Shown here piece by piece: positions 36,844-45,777 of a stretch of 54,656 nucleotides of DNA. A program made the position numbers and the translations under genes. Position 1 is the first letter of the stretch. Each line of letters opens with the position of its first letter. The notes beneath the pieces are model-generated. The model was not told where the DNA came from. It saw only the letters and a program-made list of their open reading frames with translations, and searched no databases. Source of the stretch: Clostridia bacterium (lineage in GTDB: Bacteria > Bacillota > Clostridia > TANB77 > CAG-465); the NCBI GenBank assembly GCA_028684095.1, contig JAQUGQ010000003.1, forward strand, positions 68,979 through 123,634. The letters are read 5' to 3'.

Positions 36844-36882
36844 TTTAAAATTCTCCCTTCGAATTATACAAATTCATTTTAA

Positions 36883-37386
36883 TTACGCGCTTACTTCTTG
36901 TTTTTCTCTAGTTTGATCAAGTACAACTGCAAGATTACGGATATTTCCAATTAATGCAGATGCAACCATAGAGTACAATACTTCTCTTGATGGTAGATTA
37001 GCTAATTTCTTAACTTCTACATTGGATATTACTTTACCATCCATGATTCCTGCTTTAAATTTATAGAAATCATGAGTTTTTGCATATTCATTTATTGCTT
37101 TTGCTGGTGATACATAATCATCATAACCAATAATAACTGCTGTTGGTCCTGCTAATATATTGTCTAATCCTTCAATTCCAGCATTTTTAACAGCAAAATT
37201 GATAACAGAGTTTTTAACTACCATACATTCGTTATTTTCACTTCTTAATGTATTACGAAGTTTTGTGTCATCTAGAACACTTATTCCTCTATATTCAGTA
37301 AATATAACCATTTTAGCTTTTTTAAGTTTTTCAGTAAGTATAGCTGCTTGATTTTTTTTCTGTTTTAATACTTTTTCACTTGGCAT
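36883..37386 (-). CDS. rplJ: Ribosomal protein L10
   Basis: Anchors L7/L12 dimers to the stalk base and represses its own operon by binding the leader. 167 residues from the ATG at 37386, chosen because AAGGAGG lies seven bases upstream; a TTG at 37404 would start inside that SD. The N-terminal RNA-binding part has VIFTEYRGISVLDDTKLR and AGPTAVI, and the C-terminus carries the L7/L12-binding helix. Confidence 0.96.
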   Translation of the reverse strand: MPSEKVLKQKKNQAAILTEKLKKAKMVIFTEYRGISVLDDTKLRNTLRSENNECMVVKNSVINFAVKNAGIEGLDNILAGPTAVIIGYDDYVSPAKAINEYAKTHDFYKFKAGIMDGKVISNVEVKKLANLPSREVLYSMVASALIGNIRNLAVVLDQTREKQEVSA

Positions 37387-37404
37387 TTTTTTCGCCTCCT
37401 TCAA

Positions 37405-37510
37405 AATTAAAAATTCTACAAAACGAAATGTTTGTAGAATTTAAAAATTTATTTTAAATCTTAACACCTCGGTAGGATTTATGAATTAATTCACCTACTG
37501 TCTTTGGATT
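37405..37510 (-). promoter_or_regulatory. Ribosomal protein L10 leader with attenuator-like hairpin
   Basis: The minus-strand sequence between rplA and rplJ has the conserved leader pieces CAAAGACAGTAGGTG (37492-37506) and TCCTACCGAGGTGTT (37463-37478), which pair around AGGTG/CACCT-type helices in the L10-binding structure. A 12-base stem (37411-37422 with 37431-37442) followed by T-rich sequence sits just before the rplJ SD and looks like an attenuator. Regulation by L10 is known for this leader family. Confidence 0.85.
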
Positions 37511-37522
37511 GTTTTTACTTAA

Positions 37523-38206
37523 TTATTTAGATGATGGAATAACTTTTACTCCAGCACCCATTGTTGTTGCTATAGCAATAGATTGTAAATATGTACCTTT
37601 TGCTACTGCAGGCTTAGCTTTAACAATAGCTTCTAATAAAGTCAAATAGTTTTGCTTTATTTTATCTATTCCAAAAGAAACTTTACCTATTGCACAATGA
37701 ACTATATTATTTTTATCTAATCTATATTCAATTTTACCAGCTTTTGTCTCTAATACTGCTTTAGCTACATCTAAAGTAACTGTTCCAGATTTTGGATTTG
37801 GCATAAGACCTTTAGGTCCTAACATTTTAGCTACTTTACCAAGTGTAGGCATCATGTCTGGTGTTGCTATTATAACATCAAACCCAAACCAATTTTCTGT
37901 TTGAATTTTTTGTATCATATCATCATCACCAACAAAATCAGCACCTGCTGTTTTTGCTTGTTCAGCTCTGTCACCTTTAGCTAAAACTAAAACTTTTTTA
38001 GTTTTACCAGTTCCATTTGGAAGTATTACAACTCCCCTTACTTGTTGATCAGCTTGTTTAGAATCAACACCTAATTTGATATGCATTTCTACAGTTTCAT
38101 CAAATTTTGCTTTAGGCATTTTTAATATTGTATCTATAGCTTCAGTTAAGTCATATGATTTACCTGGTACTACAAATTTAGCTGCTTCTTTCATTCTTTT
38201 ACTCAT
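37523..38206 (-). CDS. rplA: Ribosomal protein L1
   Basis: Large-subunit protein of the mobile L1 stalk at the E site. 227 residues with the family stretches [27 protein letters not shown] and [17 protein letters not shown]. Standard length. It lies between rplK and the L10 leader. Confidence 0.97.
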   Translation of the reverse strand: MSKRMKEAAKFVVPGKSYDLTEAIDTILKMPKAKFDETVEMHIKLGVDSKQADQQVRGVVILPNGTGKTKKVLVLAKGDRAEQAKTAGADFVGDDDMIQKIQTENWFGFDVIIATPDMMPTLGKVAKMLGPKGLMPNPKSGTVTLDVAKAVLETKAGKIEYRLDKNNIVHCAIGKVSFGIDKIKQNYLTLLEAIVKAKPAVAKGTYLQSIAIATTMGAGVKVIPSSK

Positions 38207-38257
38207 TATTTTTCCCTCCTTTGGTTTTAGCGAATAAATAAAATTATTCTCCCATTT

Positions 38258-38686
38258 TTAGTCTTTTACAACTATCCCCATTGATCTAGCTGTACCTTTT
38301 ATTGTAGATACTGCTGATTCTAAAGATGAAGCATTTAAATCACTCATTTTCATATTAGCTATTTCTTCTAGTTGTGCTGTTGTTACGTTTCCAACTTTGT
38401 CTTTATGTGATTTTCCAGAACCTTTTTCTATTTTAGCTGCTTTTTTAAGTAATACTGAAGCAGGTGGAGTTTTAAGTACATATTCAAAAGTTTTGTCATT
38501 ATACACTGTAAGAACTACTGGAAATATCATTCCAATATCTTTAGCTGTTTTTTCGTTAAAATCTTTACAAAATTGCATAATATTTATACCTGTAGGTCCA
38601 AGTGCTGGTCCAACTGGTGGTGCAGGATTTGCTTTACCTGCTGCTATTTGTAATTTAACAACATTAATTATTTTTTTCTCTGCCAT
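38258..38686 (-). CDS. rplK: Ribosomal protein L11
   Basis: GTPase-centre protein of the 50S subunit, needed for stringent-response activation. 142 residues with [35 protein letters not shown] and the C-terminal rRNA-binding GTARSMGI. Standard length. It follows nusG by 30 bases. Confidence 0.97.
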   Translation of the reverse strand: MAEKKIINVVKLQIAAGKANPAPPVGPALGPTGINIMQFCKDFNEKTAKDIGMIFPVVLTVYNDKTFEYVLKTPPASVLLKKAAKIEKGSGKSHKDKVGNVTTAQLEEIANMKMSDLNASSLESAVSTIKGTARSMGIVVKD

Positions 38687-38716
38687 CTTAATTCACCCCC
38701 TTAAAATGCATTGTTT

Positions 38717-39280
38717 CTATATCATTTTTTGAACTTGATCATACTCTAAATCAACAGTAGTTTTTCTACCAAACATATCTACTGTAACAACTACTCTTCT
38801 TTTTTCTTTTTGTATTTTTTCTATTACTGCCGGATAATTATAGAATGGATCAGTTGTTATTCTTACACTGTCTCCAACTTCATAATCTAAAGTTATTATA
38901 TCATTTATTCCTAATGTTTTCATTTCATTATCTGTAAGAGGCATTGGTTTATCACCAACTCCTACAAAACTGAAAACACCTTTTATATGCTTAACAGCAT
39001 ACCATGTTTCATCACTCATAAACATTTTTACAAGTATGTATCCTGGAAAAACTTTTTTAATAGATGTCTTTTGTTTGCCATCTTTTATTTCTATTTCTTC
39101 CTCCATAGGAATAACTACATCTTGAATTTTATCTTGTAAATTTCTATTTTCAATGATCTTTTCTAAAGTTGCTTTAACTTTATTTTCATAACCCGAATAT
39201 GTATATACAACATACCAACTTAGTTCATTTGTTGATTCTTCGTTTTTAATATCCTTATTATTGTTATTTTCATTATACAA
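38717..39280 (-). CDS. nusG: Transcription antitermination/pausing factor NusG
   Basis: NusG modulates RNA polymerase pausing and couples it to ribosomes. NGN domain from about residue 20 (SWYVVYTYSGYENKVK, VFPGYILVKM) and a C-terminal KOW domain (EVGDSVRITTDPFYNYPAVI). A short Asn-rich N-terminal extension precedes the NGN domain. I start it at a TTG (39280), six bases after AAGGGGCGG; a longer TTG frame would read through that SD and include a CGG codon. About 187 residues. Confidence 0.93.
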   Translation of the reverse strand: MYNENNNNKDIKNEESTNELSWYVVYTYSGYENKVKATLEKIIENRNLQDKIQDVVIPMEEEIEIKDGKQKTSIKKVFPGYILVKMFMSDETWYAVKHIKGVFSFVGVGDKPMPLTDNEMKTLGINDIITLDYEVGDSVRITTDPFYNYPAVIEKIQKEKRRVVVTVDMFGRKTTVDLEYDQVQKMI

Positions 39281-39319
39281 ATTTAACCGCCCCTTTATCA
39301 ACAATTCTTTAGTACTATA

Positions 39320-39517
39320 TTAATCTATTTTACTTCTTATTAAATTCCACAAGTGTGTATCTAAGAATTCAACTATCATATCAAATGTTAAAACTATAGC
39401 TGCCAAAGCTAATACTAATAATATAACTATTATTGTATTATTTATCAATTGTTTTTTTGTAGGCCATACAACTTTTTTAAGTTCTGCCTTTATACCTTTT
39501 AAAAAAATATTTGTCAT
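39320..39517 (-). CDS. secE: Preprotein translocase subunit SecE
   Basis: A 65-residue single-helix subunit of SecYEG. The cytoplasmic amphipathic part FLKGIKAELKKVVWPTKKQL carries the conserved WPT, and one membrane helix follows (about residues 28-50). It sits in the standard rpmG-secE-nusG order. Confidence 0.96.
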   Translation of the reverse strand: MTNIFLKGIKAELKKVVWPTKKQLINNTIIVILLVLALAAIVLTFDMIVEFLDTHLWNLIRSKID

Positions 39518-39536
39518 TATAAAGCCATCCTTTCAA

Positions 39537-39686
39537 TTATTTTGTTTCTTTGTGCATTGTATGTTTTTTGCAGAATTTACAAAACTTGTTCATTTCTATC
39601 CTATCAGGATTGGTTTTTTTATTTTTTTCAGTTTCATAATTTCTTTGCTTGCACTCTGTACATGCTAATGTTAAATTTTCTCTCAT
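39537..39686 (-). CDS. rpmG: Ribosomal protein L33
   Basis: A 49-residue zinc-type L33: [20 protein letters not shown] has the first Cys pair (CTEC) and [16 protein letters not shown] the second (CKFC), so it is the zinc-binding form. GGAGGTG lies seven bases before the ATG. First gene of the ribosomal/secretion operon. Confidence 0.95.
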   Translation of the reverse strand: MRENLTLACTECKQRNYETEKNKKTNPDRIEMNKFCKFCKKHTMHKETK

Positions 39687-39744
39687 CTAAAAACACCTCC
39701 AAGACGTTACATAATATATATATGTATATATTTTTTACTAATAT

Positions 39745-39773
39745 ATTTTAACACAAAAATATTTAAATGTCAA
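39745..39773 (-). promoter_or_regulatory. Sigma-A-type promoter for rpmG-secE-nusG-rpl operon
   Basis: On the minus strand TTGACA (39768-39773) and TAAAAT (39745-39750) are 17 bases apart, 59 bases upstream of rpmG. Confidence 0.72.
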
Positions 39774-39831
39774 TGAAAAACATTATTAATAATATAATTT
39801 ATATTAAATATGTACTTTTATATCATTTACT

Positions 39832-40743
39832 TCATATTAATTCCTTACGAATATTATAAAATAAATGTTGCTGTATTATTCCAGCATAACTACCAAAATA
39901 ATCTTCAGCATACTCAAATACTTCTTTTATAGTAGACTCTTTTTTTAAATATAATTTTTCCATAACTCTTTTAATCCAAACATCAATAGGAAATACATCT
40001 TGTCTTCCGTAAGAAAAGAGCATAATGCAATCTGCAACTTTTGGTCCAACACCAACAAATGTCATAAGTACTTTTTTTAGTTGTACATTTGTAAGTTTAG
40101 AAGTACATTCTGCATATATATTGTTTTCCATTAAATCAGCTACTGTTTTAACTATGTATTTATCTCTAAATCCAACAGAACAAGCTTTGAAATCTTCTTT
40201 TTCAACTTTAGATAATTCTTGTATTGTAGGAAATAAGTAATATTCTTTATTTTCAAAAATAACTTTTTTTCCATATCTCTTAGATATTTCTTCTACAGAT
40301 TTTTTTATTCTTGGTATATTGTTATTAGCAGATATTATATATGAAATTAATGTTTCAAAAGTTGATTGATTTAATATATGTATACCTGTTGAATTTTTTA
40401 CTGCAATTTCTATATTTTTATCTAGTTTAGATATTTCCTTTTCAATTTTATCATAATCGTTATATAAATCAAAATAGTATTCAATTGTTTCTTTTAAATT
40501 TTCTTTAATATTAGAATATACGTATATATATTCATTTATTTGTCTTATTTTAATTACTCTATCAGATATAACACCAACAAACTCAGAAACATATCTATTT
40601 TCTCCTGAATTGTTGTCTATTTTTTTCCACCTAAAACATTGACCACATTCTAATGTATCAAGTAAGTTAAAACATTTTGTTTTGAAGATTAAATCTGGCT
40701 TAGTTGCTATTTTATCCTCAAGTTTTTCTTTTTCAATAATCAT
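39832..40743 (-). CDS. ogg: 8-oxoguanine DNA glycosylase, OGG1 family
   Basis: Base-excision repair glycosylase/lyase for 8-oxoguanine. About 303 residues. The N-terminal OGG domain contains LECGQCFRWKK; the helix-hairpin-helix segment VGVGPKVADCIMLFSYGRQD carries the catalytic Lys, followed by FPIDVWIKRVM with the catalytic Asp. I chose the ATG at 40743 with AGGTGA upstream; a GTG nine bases earlier overlaps that SD. It stands alone between the rpmG promoter region and tRNA-Gly. Confidence 0.92.
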   Translation of the reverse strand: MIIEKEKLEDKIATKPDLIFKTKCFNLLDTLECGQCFRWKKIDNNSGENRYVSEFVGVISDRVIKIRQINEYIYVYSNIKENLKETIEYYFDLYNDYDKIEKEISKLDKNIEIAVKNSTGIHILNQSTFETLISYIISANNNIPRIKKSVEEISKRYGKKVIFENKEYYLFPTIQELSKVEKEDFKACSVGFRDKYIVKTVADLMENNIYAECTSKLTNVQLKKVLMTFVGVGPKVADCIMLFSYGRQDVFPIDVWIKRVMEKLYLKKESTIKEVFEYAEDYFGSYAGIIQQHLFYNIRKELI

Positions 40744-40756
40744 ATAAATCACCTAA

Positions 40757-40782
40757 ATAAAAAAAACCGATAGACTCGGTTC
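40757..40782 (-). terminator. Terminator after tRNA-Gly
   Basis: On the minus strand AACCGA-GTCTA-TCGGTT is followed by eight T, directly after the tRNA's CCA end. Confidence 0.9.
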
Positions 40783-40786
40783 TAAT

Positions 40787-40860
40787 TGGAGCGGGTGGCG
40801 GGAATCGGACCCGCACAGCCAGCTTGGAAGGCTGGGATTCTACCACTAAACTACACCCGC
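40787..40860 (-). tRNA. tRNA-Gly (anticodon TCC)
   Basis: The minus strand folds as a cloverleaf: acceptor GCGGGTG with CACCCGC, anticodon arm CCAGC-CTTCCAA-GCTGG giving anticodon TCC, T arm GCGGG-TCCGATT-CCCGC, and an encoded CCA end. It decodes GGA/GGG, the glycine codon read after the skipped C at both frameshift sites described in the findings. Confidence 0.97.
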
Positions 40861-40878
40861 ATTTCTCAGTGCATATAT

Positions 40879-40907
40879 ATTATACTAACTTTTTTTTTAT
40901 TTGTCAA
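40879..40907 (-). promoter_or_regulatory. Perfect sigma-A promoter for tRNA-Gly
   Basis: TTGACA (40902-40907) and TATAAT (40879-40884) on the minus strand have the ideal 17-base spacer, 18 bases before the tRNA 5' end. Confidence 0.9.
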
Positions 40908-41042
40908 TAGTTTAATAGAAAAAGTTTAAAAAACACCAGATTTTTTGATATGAATATTAGTAAATTGTATTAAATTAACCTTTAGGTAGAGCATCTCTAT
41001 TAAAAAACAAATTCATTTTTCTTCTAGATTGTTGATTATATA

Positions 41043-41071
41043 TTGACTATGTTTACATAATATGTTATAAT
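41043..41071 (+). promoter_or_regulatory. Sigma-A-type promoter for the small plus-strand ORF
   Basis: TTGACT (41043-41048) and TATAAT (41066-41071) with a 17-base spacer. It gives a leader of about 75 bases before the ORF. Confidence 0.78.
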
Positions 41072-41112
41072 ATACCTATATTTAATTTTAAGTAAGCTCT
41101 CAGATAACATTA

Positions 41113-41145
41113 GGGGGCTAAGCCTCCAAAATATTAAATAGGGGG
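41113..41145 (+). promoter_or_regulatory. Leader hairpin with two competing SD-like G-tracts
   Basis: GGGGGC (41113-41118) can pair with GCCTCC (41122-41127) over a three-base loop. A second GGGGG (41141-41145), the SD of the ORF, could pair with the same CCTCC, so two exclusive structures are possible. This suggests control of translation, but no known riboswitch or protein site was recognised. Confidence 0.4.
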
Positions 41146-41153
41146 AAATAAAA

Positions 41154-41378
41154 ATAAAAAAAAAATTAGCAACATTAGAACATGAATCAAAACTTGAGAG
41201 GTATCAAAAAATTATTGACGGATTAACAGTAATCGGTCAACAGTATGAACTTAAAGGAAGAGTCAACGATTCTTATGAAGCATTTTTCAAAGAACGTGGT
41301 TGCTCTACCGAAGAATTTGATTTTGGTATTATTATTACTATTGTAACAAGAAATTCATTACCAATATCAGATAATTAA
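41154..41378 (+). CDS. Small protein of about 74 residues with an apparent AUA start
   Basis: An open frame bounded by a good promoter and a strong terminator, yet without ATG, GTG or TTG in frame. AGGGGG (41140-41145) sits eight bases before ATA at 41154, exactly where a start is expected; the next codons are three AAA. The protein continues LATLEHESKLERYQKI and ends NSLPISDN: a hydrophilic helical first half, then FDFGIIITIVT. No family is recognised. Either ATA is used as a start, as infC uses ATT, or an ATG has mutated, or the ten-A run hides an indel. Confidence 0.5.
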   Translation: MKKKLATLEHESKLERYQKIIDGLTVIGQQYELKGRVNDSYEAFFKERGCSTEEFDFGIIITIVTRNSLPISDN

Positions 41379-41391
41379 AATCAAATTAAAT

Positions 41392-41424
41392 AAAAACACA
41401 AGAAATAATATTTCTTGTGTTTTT
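41392..41424. terminator. Bidirectional terminator between the small ORF and folD
   Basis: A perfect 14-base stem (41392-41405 with 41411-41424), loop TAATA, T-tracts on both strands. It serves the plus-strand small ORF and the convergent folD. Confidence 0.88.
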
Positions 41425-41449
41425 ATTTATACAAATTTATAATTATATA

Positions 41450-42289
41450 TTAATTAAGTTTATTACTTGCTACTTCAGTAACATTTTCAAGTAAAGATAG
41501 TACAGTAGTAAGACCTACTCCACCTGGAACAGGTGTTATATATTTAGCTATATCTTTTACATTTTCAGTATCAACATCTCCTATAATTTTATCTTCTATT
41601 CTATTTATTCCTACGTCAATTACAACAGAACCTTCTTTTACCATATCTGCAGTAATGATTTTTGCTTTTCCTACAGCTACAACAAGTATATCAGCTTTGA
41701 TAGTATGTTCCTTTAAATTAGTAGTTTTAGTATGACATAAAGTTATAGTAGCTCCTTTATTCAATAATAAATGTGCAATAGGTTTTCCTACGAGAACACT
41801 TCTACCAACTATTACGGCATTTTTACCACTTATATTTATACCCAATTCATCTAATATAGTCATTATTCCTCTTGGTGTACATGAAACAAGTCCTTTTTTA
41901 TTAGAAAACAATTTACCTAGGTTTAATGGATGTAATCCATCCACATCTTTATCTGGATTTATACTTTCTAATATTTTATTTTCATCCAAATGCTTGTACA
42001 ATGGTAATTGTACTAAAATTCCATCTATAGATGAATCTTCATTTAATTTATTAATTATTGAAATGATTTTATCGGTTGTTATATTTAAATCTAATAAAAA
42101 TTCTTCTTCCTCTATACCTATTTCTTTGCACATGTTTCTTTTTTTAGAAACATATATTTCAGAAGCCGGATCATCACTTGCAAAAATAACTACAAGTTTT
42201 GGTATTATACCATCTTTTTTCAAGTATTCTATTTTTTCTTTTAACTTCTGTTTTCTTTCTTTGACTATATTTTTTACATCAATTATCAT
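41450..42289 (-). CDS. folD: Methylenetetrahydrofolate dehydrogenase/cyclohydrolase FolD
   Basis: Bifunctional one-carbon enzyme: oxidises methylene-THF and hydrolyses methenyl-THF to 10-formyl-THF, feeding Fmt and purine synthesis. 279 residues with YVSKRNMCKEIGI (catalytic Lys region), DGILVQLPLYKHL, CTPRGIMTILDE, VVGRSVLVGKP and DVGINR. It lies 17 bases downstream of dpaA. Confidence 0.96.
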   Translation of the reverse strand: MIIDVKNIVKERKQKLKEKIEYLKKDGIIPKLVVIFASDDPASEIYVSKKRNMCKEIGIEEEEFLLDLNITTDKIISIINKLNEDSSIDGILVQLPLYKHLDENKILESINPDKDVDGLHPLNLGKLFSNKKGLVSCTPRGIMTILDELGINISGKNAVIVGRSVLVGKPIAHLLLNKGATITLCHTKTTNLKEHTIKADILVVAVGKAKIITADMVKEGSVVIDVGINRIEDKIIGDVDTENVKDIAKYITPVPGGVGLTTVLSLLENVTEVASNKLN

Positions 42290-42306
42290 AAGTATCCCAT
42301 CCTATT

Positions 42307-43092
42307 CTATTTTTTTATTATCTTATCAATTGCCTCTTTAACATATATTGCAGATGATAGCGGAGCAACTTTTCCAGGAAGTGCTAATGCCCATACTACA
42401 TTTAAACCAATTTCTTTTGCATAAATAAAATCTATTCCACCTGGACTAGATGCTAAATCTATAATACTACAGTTTCTATTTACAATATTTAATTTATCTT
42501 TATCTAATATAATAGTTGGCACAGTATTAAATATTATATCAAACTTATTTAAATATTTATCTAAATCATTCAAATTGACAGAAGTATATCCCATTGCTCT
42601 TACCATTGATAAATCTTTTTCTTTTCTAGCCTCTACACAAACGTTAGCTCCAATACCATGTAACATTTTGCTAAGTATTTTACCTATTCTGCCAAAACCC
42701 ATAACTAAAACATTTGACTCACATAAAGTAAAATCTGTCATTTCCATAGCCACACCAATTGCTCCTTCAGCTGTTGGTATACTATTTAATATAGCAACTT
42801 CATCTAATTCCATTAAATCATAATATGTAACATTATTTTGTTTTAATTTTGTCTTTATATTATTTGAAATTGCACCAGAAAATATTACCTTATCCTGTAT
42901 ATTAGGTAAATTTAAAATTTCATTCAATGTTAACGTTTCACCGTTCACTTTTTCATCATCTCTAGAAAATGGTATTGGAGCAATTATATAGTCTCCATCA
43001 ATATGATTAGATATTTTATTACCTTCTTTTATATATAATTCTTTTAATTTTACACTTCTATTATCTGTTCCAAGAATACAATAATTTTTCAT
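42307..43092 (-). CDS. dpaA: Dipicolinate synthase subunit A
   Basis: With DpaB it makes dipicolinic acid for the spore core; this marks the host as a spore former. 261 residues. The N-terminal part matches the family (APIPFSRDDE, VIFSGAISN, LNSIPTAEGAI) and the C-terminal NAD(P)-binding part has VMGFGRIGKILSKML and the substrate-site WALALPGKVAP. The usual next gene dpaB is missing: folD follows directly. Etf-type reductases replace DpaB in some Clostridia, so this is not necessarily a defect. Confidence 0.93.
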   Translation of the reverse strand: MKNYCILGTDNRSVKLKELYIKEGNKISNHIDGDYIIAPIPFSRDDEKVNGETLTLNEILNLPNIQDKVIFSGAISNNIKTKLKQNNVTYYDLMELDEVAILNSIPTAEGAIGVAMEMTDFTLCESNVLVMGFGRIGKILSKMLHGIGANVCVEARKEKDLSMVRAMGYTSVNLNDLDKYLNKFDIIFNTVPTIILDKDKLNIVNRNCSIIDLASSPGGIDFIYAKEIGLNVVWALALPGKVAPLSSAIYVKEAIDKIIKK

Positions 43093-43135
43093 ATAATCAC
43101 CTAATTAACTATATTCAAAACATATGCTATTATTA

Positions 43136-44290
43136 CTAAAACTCTAAATCTTTAACAAACCTATAAATAACCTCATCTAATCTATTTTTATCTTTAAATC
43201 TTATTTTACTTTTTACTAAACTTAAGAAGTCATAAAAGTTGTATACTTTAAATTGATCTATATTCTCTTTTAATGCTATATATTCTACTAAAGCCAATAC
43301 TACATCTTTATATGTTTTAACCTCTTTGAACCCTATTTTACTTAATAATATGGGTATTACGGTTTCAAATAAAGTTTTTTTAGAATCAAAACCTGTTAAA
43401 CTAAGTAATTCATATATTTTATTTAATTCTTCTTGATTATACTCGGATAAACTTTTTTGAAATATTTCTTCTGAAAGTGAATTAAAACTATATTCCAAAC
43501 CATCTAAATTATCTAATACTTTTAATGCATCATAATATCCAATATTAATTAAACGGTTAGATGTCTTACTTTCAAAGTTAAGAATATTACCTAAATTGTT
43601 TCTTGGTTCAATTATTTTAAATGTTACATCCTTTTGTTTTCTTATATTTTTAATATTTTTAATTTTAAAATATGAACCCGTTCTTATAACAAATATATCC
43701 TTAAAATCTTTATCTACTAACATATTTAAAGGGCAATTATTATATACACCACCGTCTATATAAAATTTATTTTCTAAAGGTTGTTGTTTAAATCCCGGTA
43801 ATGTAGAACTTGCCATAATATAATCTTTTAGCATACCTTTTGGTATATCTTCTACAAATAATTCATAAGGTTTCTTATCTGTCAAAGAATACGTAACTAA
43901 TCCGAATTTAATATTAGAACCTCTTATTTTATCTTCATCAATGTATTCGTTTAAAAACTCTCTCATTTTTTTTGTATCTATTCCACCATTTTTAATCATT
44001 TCTGTAAATTTTCTAGACATATATTTTACTATATTGAAATTTAAATTTTTATTTAATGCATGCATTAACTTCTTTTCATCTATGTCAAATAAAGTATCAT
44101 ATTTTATAGTTTCCCATATTTTATATCCGATTTCAAAATCACCTTGTGCTATAAATGCCCCATTTACAGCTCCAATTGATGTTCCAGTTATTCCAGTTAT
44201 ATTATATCCCTTTTCAAGTATTGCTTTTACAGCACCCATATGGTAAGCTCCTCTTGATCCTCCACCTTCTAAAACTATTCCACAATCCAT
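43136..44290 (-). CDS. Patatin-like phospholipase
   Basis: About 384 residues. The patatin core has the oxyanion loop GGGSRGAYHMG, the nucleophile motif GTSIGAVNG and the catalytic Asp in YIDGGVYNNCP, all intact. A roughly 170-residue helical C-terminal domain of unknown role follows. I start it at the ATG at 44290 with AAAGGTGA upstream; a longer frame would overlap tgt by 35 bases. The substrate (phospholipid or acyl ester) is not known. Confidence 0.88.
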   Translation of the reverse strand: MDCGIVLEGGGSRGAYHMGAVKAILEKGYNITGITGTSIGAVNGAFIAQGDFEIGYKIWETIKYDTLFDIDEKKLMHALNKNLNFNIVKYMSRKFTEMIKNGGIDTKKMREFLNEYIDEDKIRGSNIKFGLVTYSLTDKKPYELFVEDIPKGMLKDYIMASSTLPGFKQQPLENKFYIDGGVYNNCPLNMLVDKDFKDIFVIRTGSYFKIKNIKNIRKQKDVTFKIIEPRNNLGNILNFESKTSNRLINIGYYDALKVLDNLDGLEYSFNSLSEEIFQKSLSEYNQEELNKIYELLSLTGFDSKKTLFETVIPILLSKIGFKEVKTYKDVVLALVEYIALKENIDQFKVYNFYDFLSLVKSKIRFKDKNRLDEVIYRFVKDLEF

Positions 44291-44318
44291 TTTTTCACCT
44301 TTTCTTTCAAATAAGATA

Positions 44319-45498
<1,180 letters not shown>

Positions 45499-45503
45499 GT
45501 ATT

Positions 45504-45713
45504 TCATATTAATTGATTAAATTTAACATAAGAAATACCCCTTTCTAGAGGAGTATCATTTTTTTGAATATTAAATTTTAATAAAAAAATTGTTATCTGA
45601 TCTGCTTCACTAGTTATTGCTGATGGTAAATTAAATGCATGCTCTCTTGTATCTTCATAATAATATCCTATTATACACCCTTTTGCATATGTTACATTTG
45701 TTCTCCTTTGTTT
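45504..45713 (-). pseudogene. Start-less gene remnant
   Basis: A 69-codon open frame without a start codon; residues include YAKGCIIGYYYEDTREHAF and ITSEADQITIFLLKF. An SD-like AAAGGAG is followed by ATG then immediately TAA in another frame, one base out of step, so a single-base lesion at the start is possible. The protein is not recognised. This is the only content of the 45447-45777 gap besides the tgt promoter. Confidence 0.4.
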
Positions 45714-45777
45714 TTATTTTTTATTTAAATCTTCTCATTTTTGAAACTTTCTTGCTCTAATTATATAAATTTAATCT

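Noticed and set aside
39281-39304. An in-frame CGG codon in nusG
   Set aside because: It falls in the SD sequence upstream of the better-supported TTG start at 39280, so it is probably not translated.
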